From JAVBOW01 sp031549495 (GTDB taxonomy: Bacteria > Bacteroidota > Bacteroidia > Bacteroidales > Rikenellaceae): DNA of 64,000 nt. A program made the translations under genes and the position numbers. The notes beneath the pieces are model-generated. The model saw only the letters and a list, made by a program, of their open reading frames with translations. It had not been told where the DNA came from and did not search any database. Below, in pieces: positions 58,644 to 64,000 of the stretch. Location: positions 1 through 64,000 of the forward strand of contig JAVBPS010000001.1 of assembly GCA_031549495.1 (NCBI GenBank). The letters run 5' to 3'. Positions within the stretch are counted from its first letter, which is position 1, and every line of letters begins with the position of its first letter.

Positions 58644-59984
58644 ATGACCGTTAAAAAACTCTGGGCGAAGAACACCGACAGCGACAAGCGGGTCGAGGAT
58701 TTCACCGTCGGGCGCGACCGCGAGATGGACGGGCGGCTGGCCGGGGCCGACGTGCTCGGTTCGCTGGCCCATACGCGCATGCTCGCCACGATCGGGCTGT
58801 TGACTTCTGACGAGTTGGCCGAAGTGCAGCGCGGGCTGAAAGCGATCTATGCAGAAATACAGGAAGGCCGCTTCGAGATCGCCGAAGGGATCGAGGATGT
58901 CCATTCGCAGGTCGAATTCCTGCTCACCGAACGTTTGGGCGAAGCGGGGAAGAAGATACACAGCGGACGGTCGCGCAATGATCAAGTACTGGTAGACTTG
59001 CGGATTTTCTTACGCAGCGAGATACGGCTGCTGATCAGCGAAATACAGGAGTTATTCACTCTCTTACAGACGCTTTCCGAACGGCACAAAGACGTGCTGA
59101 TGCCGGGTTATACCCATCTGCAGGTCGCCATGCCCTCGTCGTTCGGCCTCTGGTTCGGGGCTTATGCAGAGAGTCTGGTGGACGATGTGCAGATGCTGCT
59201 GGCGGCTTACCGGATCTGCAACCGCAACCCGTTGGGGTCGGCTGCCGGGTACGGGTCGTCGTTCCCGCTCGACCGCACCATGACTACGAAGCTACTGGGC
59301 TTCGATTCGATGGACTATAACGTGGTCTACGCCCAGATGGGGCGCGGCAAGACCGAGCGGGTCGTGGCGCAGGCCGTGGCCTCGGTGGCCGCGACGCTGG
59401 GACGGCTGGCGATGGACAACACGCTTTTTTTGAGCCAGAATTTCGCGTTCATCTCCTACCCGGCGCACCTGACGACCGGGTCGAGCATCATGCCGCACAA
59501 GAAAAACCCGGACGTTTGGGAGATCATGCGCGGGCGTTGCAACCTGTTGCAGGCGCTGCCCAACGACATCACGATGCTCACGACCAACCTGCCCGTCGGC
59601 TACCACCGCGACCTGCAACTGCTCAAGGAGATGCTCTTCCCGGGGCTGGAACAGATACACTCGTGCCTGGCGATGGCGCGTTACATGTTTGAAAACGTTA
59701 CCGTTCGCGAGGACATTCTCACCGATCCGCGCTACGACTACCTGTTCAGCGTCGAGGCGGTCAACGGGCATGTACTCGCCGGGAAACCCTTCCGGGAGGC
59801 GTACCGCGAGGTTGGCATGCAGATCGAACGCGGGGAATTCTCGCCCGAGCGCGCCGTACATCACACCCACGAGGGCAGCATCGGCAACCTCTGCACCGGA
59901 CAGATCGCCGCTCTCATGGCGGACACCGTCGCGCAATTCGGCTTTGAGCGTGTGGCGCAGGCCGAGCAGGAACTCACGAAATAG
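58644..59984 (+). CDS. argH: Argininosuccinate lyase
   Basis: 446 residues. KLWAKNTDSDKRVEDFTVGR at the start, HSGRSRNDQVLVDLRIFLR, YTHLQVAMPSSFGLWFGAYA, and the fumarase-superfamily loop GSSIMPHKKNPDVWEIMRGR near residue 280. Last step of arginine synthesis. The substrate is supplied by argG at 29858. Confidence 0.96.
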   Translation: MTVKKLWAKNTDSDKRVEDFTVGRDREMDGRLAGADVLGSLAHTRMLATIGLLTSDELAEVQRGLKAIYAEIQEGRFEIAEGIEDVHSQVEFLLTERLGEAGKKIHSGRSRNDQVLVDLRIFLRSEIRLLISEIQELFTLLQTLSERHKDVLMPGYTHLQVAMPSSFGLWFGAYAESLVDDVQMLLAAYRICNRNPLGSAAGYGSSFPLDRTMTTKLLGFDSMDYNVVYAQMGRGKTERVVAQAVASVAATLGRLAMDNTLFLSQNFAFISYPAHLTTGSSIMPHKKNPDVWEIMRGRCNLLQALPNDITMLTTNLPVGYHRDLQLLKEMLFPGLEQIHSCLAMARYMFENVTVREDILTDPRYDYLFSVEAVNGHVLAGKPFREAYREVGMQIERGEFSPERAVHHTHEGSIGNLCTGQIAALMADTVAQFGFERVAQAEQELTK

Positions 59985-59992
59985 TCTCCGTA

Positions 59993-60083
59993 TTTGTCAT
60001 TCTAAACGCCAGTGAAGAATCTTGGTCGGACTGTACCGAAACAATTCCGACCAAGATTCTTCACTGGCGTTCAGAATGACAAA
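59993..60083. repeat. Family A palindrome, copy 14
   Basis: Arms 59993-60030 and 60046-60083 (38 nt, one mismatch), the longest arm pair among the standard-order copies. Between argH and the YgjP-like gene. Confidence 0.94.
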
Positions 60084-60093
60084 CAACGCATAA

Positions 60094-60798
60094 ATGACAA
60101 CCGAGATCAACCACCCTGTCATCGGCCCGGTAACGGTCTGCAAATCGAGGCGCGCGAGGCGCATCTCGATCAGCGTCCGTCCGCCCGACCGTGTGCGGCT
60201 GTCGATTCCCTATGGAGTGTCGGTGGGCGATGCGATGGCTTTTCTGGGAAGCCGGGCGCAGTGGATCGAAGAAGCTAAGCGCAAGGTGGCGGCAAAGGTG
60301 AAGCCCGAGCCCGTGATCGGGATGCCATACCGCACGCGCGGGCATGAACTGGCGCTCGATCCGGCCCCCACGGACAAGATCCAAGTAACGGTCCAAGGCG
60401 GCCGCATCCACGTAAAATACCCCATCGACCAACCTTACACGAGCGAGCCTGTCCAGCAGGCGATCAAGCGCGGCATCGAAACGGCCTGGCGCATCGAAGC
60501 GGCGGAAGTGTTACCCGGCCGCGTCGCCGCCCTCGCCGCGCAACACGGTTTCAAATACAGGTCTGTAACCGTACGCAATACCCGCAGCCGCTGGGGAAGC
60601 TGTTCGGCCCGCGACGACCTCTCGCTGAGCATCCGGCTGATGCAACTGCCCGATCAGCTGATCGACTACATCGTGCTGCACGAGCTCTGTCACACGGTCC
60701 AGAAAAACCACGGCCCGAAATTCCACGCGCTGCTCGACCGTGTGACCGGCGGCCGGCATGCGCAGTTGCGGCGGCAGATCAAGGGATACAAACCATAA
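60094..60798 (+). CDS. YgjP-like (DUF45, M48-related) metallopeptidase
   Basis: 234 residues. HELCHTVQKNH near residue 196 is the HExxH zinc motif, with YRSVTVRNTRSRWGSCSARD before it; WGSCS is characteristic of the DUF45/SprT-like group. Probably a soluble metal-dependent protease or DNA-repair-associated peptidase; role unknown. Confidence 0.88.
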   Translation: MTTEINHPVIGPVTVCKSRRARRISISVRPPDRVRLSIPYGVSVGDAMAFLGSRAQWIEEAKRKVAAKVKPEPVIGMPYRTRGHELALDPAPTDKIQVTVQGGRIHVKYPIDQPYTSEPVQQAIKRGIETAWRIEAAEVLPGRVAALAAQHGFKYRSVTVRNTRSRWGSCSARDDLSLSIRLMQLPDQLIDYIVLHELCHTVQKNHGPKFHALLDRVTGGRHAQLRRQIKGYKP

Positions 60799-60835
60799 CC
60801 GCTCGCTCGGGATGACGCGCATACGTTGGCGAAAA

Positions 60836-60900
60836 TGTAGGGGCACCCCTTGCGGGTGCCCTCATGCAAAACAAGGGCACCCGCAAGGGGTGCCCCTACA
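60836..60900. repeat. Family B palindrome, copy 2
   Basis: Perfect 27-nt arms (60836-60862, 60874-60900), TGTAGGGGCACCCCTTGCGG+GTGCCCT, 11-nt loop, in the gap between convergent genes. Confidence 0.95.
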
Positions 60901-60924
60901 AGCACGAAACCGATCCGGACGAAA

Positions 60925-62871
60925 TCATTCGCCCGACACGATCTCCAATTCGTAATGCAGTTTTTCCCAGTCGTGCATGGTCTTCTCCTGCTTGGATTTC
61001 AGGGCGTTGTATGCTTCGAATACTTTCGGGTCGGTCAGATCGAGGCCATGGGCGGCGGGATCGGCCATCCGGGCGTCGGCGGCGGCAATTTCGGCTTCAA
61101 GGGTAGAAATCTCCGCTTCCACCTTTTCGATAGCGACCTGTAACTTTTTGACAGCCTTGTCCGTTTCGCGTTTCTCGCGGTAATCCTGTTTGGCGGGAGC
61201 GGTCTTTTCGACGGCGGCGGCTTTCGTCTCCACCTTGCGGGCTTCCACCTCGCGCATGGATTCCAGATTACGCTTTTCGAGGAAATAGTAGATTCCGCCC
61301 AGGTATTGCTTCACGCCCCCGTCACGGAACTCATAGACTTTATCGACCAGCCCGTCGAGGAATTCACGGTCGTGGGAAACGACCACCATCGTGCCGTCGT
61401 ATTTTTTGAGCGCGTTTTTCAGGATATCCTTGCTGCGCATATCCATGTGGTTGGTCGGCTCGTCCAACACCAGCAGGTTGTACGGTTCGAGCATCAGCCG
61501 CGCCATCGCCAGGCGCGAACGCTCGCCGCCGGATAACACGCGCACCTTCTTGTCGATGTCCTCGCCGCGGAAGAGGAACGCTCCGAGAATATCCCGCAGG
61601 CGGGTACGGATATCGCCCACAGCCACACGATCCAGCGTATCGAAGACCGTGAAATCGCCATTCATCAGATCATCCTGATTCTGCGCGTAGTAGCCCGTAT
61701 TCACGTTATGGCCGACGCGCACGACCCCTTCCGTGGGTTCCAACTCGCCGATCAGCATGCGGGCGAAAGTCGTTTTACCCTCGCCGTTGCGCCCCACCAG
61801 GGCGATCTTTTCACCGCGCTCGATATGGAATTCCGCCCCGGCGAAAATGCGTTTCGGGCCGAAGGCCTTGCCCGCGTTTTTGATCTCGGCCACGATCTGG
61901 CCGGAACGGGGCGCGGGCGGGAACTTGATATTGAGGGACGACAAATCCTCTTCATCCACCTCCACGCGGTCCAGCTTTTCCAGCTGCTTGATGCGCGACT
62001 GCACCTGGTTGCTCTTGGTGGGTTTGTAGCGGAATTTCTCGATAAACTCTTCGGTCTTCTCGATCAGGCGCTGCTGGTTGGCATAGGTCGCCATCTGTTG
62101 CTCGCGGCGTTCGCGGCGCAGGTCGACATAGCGGCTGTACGGAACTTTGTAATCGTAAACCTTGCCGAGTGAAATTTCCACCGTGCGGTTGGTCACGTTA
62201 TCCAGAAACGCGCGGTCGTGCGAGATGAGCACCACCGCCCCGGGATAATCGCGCAGATACCCCTCAAGCCATTGGATCGACTCGATGTCCAGGTGGTTCG
62301 TAGGCTCGTCGAGCAGGAAGACCGAAGGACGGCGCAACAACAGTTTCGCCAATTCGATGCGCATCCGCCAGCCGCCCGAAAATTCGCGCGTGGGCCGGTT
62401 AAAATCCGACCGTTTGAAACCCAGGCCGAGCAGCGTGCGCTCGATCTCCGCCTCGCGGTTATCGCCTCCCAGGATGTGGTAGCGGTCGGTCACCTCGGTC
62501 AGGTCGTGGATCAATTGCTCGTAAGAGTCGCTCTCGTAATCCGTGCGGACGGTCAGTTGCTCGTTGATTTCAGCGATGCGGGCTTCCAGGTCGAGCAGTT
62601 CGCTGAATGCCGAGGCCGTTTCCTCGACGAGCGTGGTCGTGTCGGCGACCTTCATCTGTTGGGGCAGGTAGCCCAGCGTGCAGTCCGTACCGACGGACAC
62701 CTTGCCCGAGGAGGGAGGCTGCTCGCCGATGAGCACTTTGAGGAGGGTCGTTTTGCCCGCGCCGTTCTTGCCGACCAGGCCGATGCGGTCGCGGGGGTTT
62801 ACGAGTAAGGAAATATCGCTAAAAAGGTCCCATCCCCCGAAGGAGACCGTTACGTTATCTATGGAAATCAA
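60925..62871 (-). CDS. ABC-F family ATPase
   Basis: 648 residues, with a TTG start at 62871 (ISIDNVTVSFGGWDLFSDIS follows). Two ABC domains: Walker A GKNGAGKTTLLK and GRNGEGKTTFARML, signatures EFSGGWRMRIELA and VLSGGERSRLAMA, and two LLDEPTNHLD/VLDEPTNHMD Walker B motifs. An interdomain linker (ANQQRLIEKTEEFIEKFRYK) and a C-terminal coiled coil (about 570-648) place it in the Uup/YdiF-like group. Acts on the ribosome; no antibiotic-resistance claim is justified. Confidence 0.92.
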   Translation of the reverse strand: MISIDNVTVSFGGWDLFSDISLLVNPRDRIGLVGKNGAGKTTLLKVLIGEQPPSSGKVSVGTDCTLGYLPQQMKVADTTTLVEETASAFSELLDLEARIAEINEQLTVRTDYESDSYEQLIHDLTEVTDRYHILGGDNREAEIERTLLGLGFKRSDFNRPTREFSGGWRMRIELAKLLLRRPSVFLLDEPTNHLDIESIQWLEGYLRDYPGAVVLISHDRAFLDNVTNRTVEISLGKVYDYKVPYSRYVDLRRERREQQMATYANQQRLIEKTEEFIEKFRYKPTKSNQVQSRIKQLEKLDRVEVDEEDLSSLNIKFPPAPRSGQIVAEIKNAGKAFGPKRIFAGAEFHIERGEKIALVGRNGEGKTTFARMLIGELEPTEGVVRVGHNVNTGYYAQNQDDLMNGDFTVFDTLDRVAVGDIRTRLRDILGAFLFRGEDIDKKVRVLSGGERSRLAMARLMLEPYNLLVLDEPTNHMDMRSKDILKNALKKYDGTMVVVSHDREFLDGLVDKVYEFRDGGVKQYLGGIYYFLEKRNLESMREVEARKVETKAAAVEKTAPAKQDYREKRETDKAVKKLQVAIEKVEAEISTLEAEIAAADARMADPAAHGLDLTDPKVFEAYNALKSKQEKTMHDWEKLHYELEIVSGE

Positions 62872-62880
62872 ACTTCGTAA

Positions 62881-62982
62881 ATTATGAATTATGAATTATG
62901 GATTATGAATTAATTGGATCGTAAATTATTCGTTGCCTTTCTTCCGGCAGGCAATTCATAATTCATAATCCATAATTCATAA
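62881..62982. repeat. AT-rich inverted repeat of ATTATGAATT units
   Basis: ATTATGAATTATGGATTATG-type arms (about 62889-62915 and 62953-62982) with units ATGAATT repeated. It sits between the ABC-F start and the rpe stop and holds no gene. Confidence 0.85.
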
Positions 62983-63630
62983 TCATTTAAGCATTTCATC
63001 AATCGTGGCGAGCGGATCGGCCGAGCCGAAGATCGCGCTGCCGGCCACCAGGGCGTCGCACCCGGCGGCAAAAAGTTCCGCGGCGTTGTGCGGGCCGATC
63101 CCGCCGTCCATTTCGATCATTACATCCAACCCTGCGGCGGCGATCATCGCGCGCAGGTCACGCGCCTTTTGTTGACTGCCTTCGATGAACGACTGGCCTC
63201 CGAAACCGGGCTCGACGCTCATGATGAGCACCATATCTATATAAGGCAATATCTCTTTCAGCGCGCTCACGGGTGTGGCGGGTTTGATCGAAATCCCGGC
63301 CTTGCCGCCTGCGGCATGGATCATACCGGCCACGGCGCGGGGATCGTCGGTCGCCTCAAGGTGGAACGTGACCATATCCGATCCGGCTTTCACGAAGCGC
63401 TCCACGTATTTTTCCGGATTGACGATCATGATGTGCGTGTCGATGAATTTGCCCGTGGCGGCCTTGATCGACTTCAACACGGGGAAGCCGAACGAGATGT
63501 TGGGCACGAATACCCCGTCCATCACGTCGATATGCACCCACTCAGCCCGTGAACGGTCGACCAGTTTCGTATCGCGCTCCAGGTGGCCGAAATCGGCCGA
63601 CAGCATCGAAACGGATATTATCTTTCCCAT
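62983..63630 (-). CDS. rpe: Ribulose-phosphate 3-epimerase
   Basis: 215 residues, TIM barrel. VSMLSADFGHLERDTKLVDR, VHIDVMDGVFVPNISFGFPV, HLEATDDPRAVAGMIHAAGG, LIMSVEPGFGGQSFIEG and MIEMDGGIGPHNAAELF give the metal and substrate ligands. Interconverts ribulose 5-phosphate and xylulose 5-phosphate. Divergent from rmuC. Confidence 0.96.
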   Translation of the reverse strand: MGKIISVSMLSADFGHLERDTKLVDRSRAEWVHIDVMDGVFVPNISFGFPVLKSIKAATGKFIDTHIMIVNPEKYVERFVKAGSDMVTFHLEATDDPRAVAGMIHAAGGKAGISIKPATPVSALKEILPYIDMVLIMSVEPGFGGQSFIEGSQQKARDLRAMIAAAGLDVMIEMDGGIGPHNAAELFAAGCDALVAGSAIFGSADPLATIDEMLK

Positions 63631-63647
63631 TATCGCACTCTTTTTTG

Positions 63648-63655
63648 CAAAGGTA
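63648..63655 (-). promoter_or_regulatory. -7 element of rpe
   Basis: TACCTTTG on the minus strand, 17 nt before the rpe ATG. Confidence 0.65.
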
Positions 63656-63667
63656 CGCCAAATCTTC

Positions 63668-63675
63668 TAAATTTG
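63668..63675 (+). promoter_or_regulatory. -7 element of rmuC
   Basis: TAAATTTG on the plus strand, 24 nt before the ATG at 63700. The two divergent promoters lie within 30 bp. Confidence 0.55.
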
Positions 63676-63699
63676 CGAAGATATAATCCCTCTTGCGAT

Positions 63700-64000
63700 A
63701 TGCTTTCATCCGGTTGGTTTTTCCTGCTCATCCTTGTCATCCCCGTAGCCGTTTTTGGTGCGGGCTGGTATTACAGTGCGCGACTGGCGCAACAACGGCG
63801 CCGCGAGCTGGATGCCCAACAGGCGCAACTGCGTGACGCGGCGGCGGCAGAAGCGGCCGCGCAGGTGCGTATCGAGTCTTACGAGCGGCAGATCGCCGAT
63901 GCGAAAGAGAATCTTGCGACGGTACAGGATGCGTTCCGGGCCGAATTCAAAATCCTGGCGAACAGCATATTCGACGAAAAATCGTCGCAATTCAAGCAGA
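63700..64000 (+). CDS. rmuC: DNA recombination protein RmuC, 5' part only
   Basis: The first 100 residues, cut by the window end. One N-terminal membrane helix (FFLLILVIPVAVFGAGWYYS) is followed by a long Ala/Gln/Arg-rich coiled coil (RLAQQRRRELDAQQAQLRDA) and EFKILANSIFDEKSSQFKQ, the RmuC pre-nuclease segment. Family members carry a PD-(D/E)XK-like domain beyond this point. Membrane-anchored DNA metabolism protein. Confidence 0.85.
   Translation, partial: MLSSGWFFLLILVIPVAVFGAGWYYSARLAQQRRRELDAQQAQLRDAAAAEAAAQVRIESYERQIADAKENLATVQDAFRAEFKILANSIFDEKSSQFKQ

Noticed and set aside
60925..62871. ABC-F protein as an antibiotic-resistance gene
   Set aside because: The C-terminal coiled coil and overall layout fit the housekeeping Uup/YdiF group; nothing in sequence or context points to resistance.

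Overview
This is about 64 kb of GC-rich chromosome from a member of the Bacteroidales, most likely a Rikenellaceae/Alistipes-like gut bacterium. The taxonomic call is an inference. It rests on Bacteroidetes-type promoters (TTTG-N19/20/21-TAnnTTTG) before many genes, Mfa-type fimbriae, ECF sigma/FecR pairs, DUF4251, DUF4301 and GIN (DUF2807) proteins, a split AddA/AddB-like pair and the Bacteroidales arginine gene set. There is no rRNA, no CRISPR array and no intact insertion sequence. One tRNA is present, tRNA-Ser(CGA).

Layout. 0-8.5 kb: DUF4251 protein, MBL hydrolase, 3-methyladenine glycosylase, a short rubredoxin, PurB, a 7-TM AraC regulator, then an ECF sigma / anti-sigma-like / outer-membrane barrel / GIN operon. 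8.7-13.2 kb: TonB-dependent receptor with a beta-helix lipoprotein. 13.2-26.4 kb: a likely sRNA, then a cell-surface-signalling fimbrial locus (ECF sigma, FecR, an STN domain fused to DUF3575, DUF3868/OmpA/TPR, Mfa1, Mfa2, a large tip-like adhesin, an AraC-like protein with no HTH), then tRNA-Ser. 26.5-31.8 kb: arginine cluster GNAT-argG-argC-argD-argB on the minus strand. 32-39.8 kb: holA-rhomboid-class IV operon, DUF4301, GIN-addB. 39.9-47.4 kb: third ECF sigma with membrane partner, CMP-sugar synthetase, DUF115/GT42-like protein, flippase and AddA. 47.8-64 kb: mostly housekeeping (MATE, murB, tilS, lpd, EamA, dapA, YtxH/holin cluster, rlmB, M20-argH, YgjP-like protease, ABC-F, rpe, start of rmuC).

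How it works together. The arginine genes form two loci (26.5-31.8 and 57.5-60.0 kb) that together cover N-acylglutamate phosphorylation, reduction, transamination, deacylation, and argininosuccinate synthesis and lyase. The transcarbamylase is absent from this window. The fimbrial locus looks like a self-contained module in which an outer-membrane STN protein could signal through FecR to the adjacent sigma factor.

The most striking non-coding feature is a family of fourteen 70-195 bp palindromes (core GTCATTC...GAAGAATCT) in intergenic gaps. Their two arms agree within a copy while the sequence differs between copies. A second family (core GGGGCACCC...GGGTGCCCC) has two full copies and one half copy.
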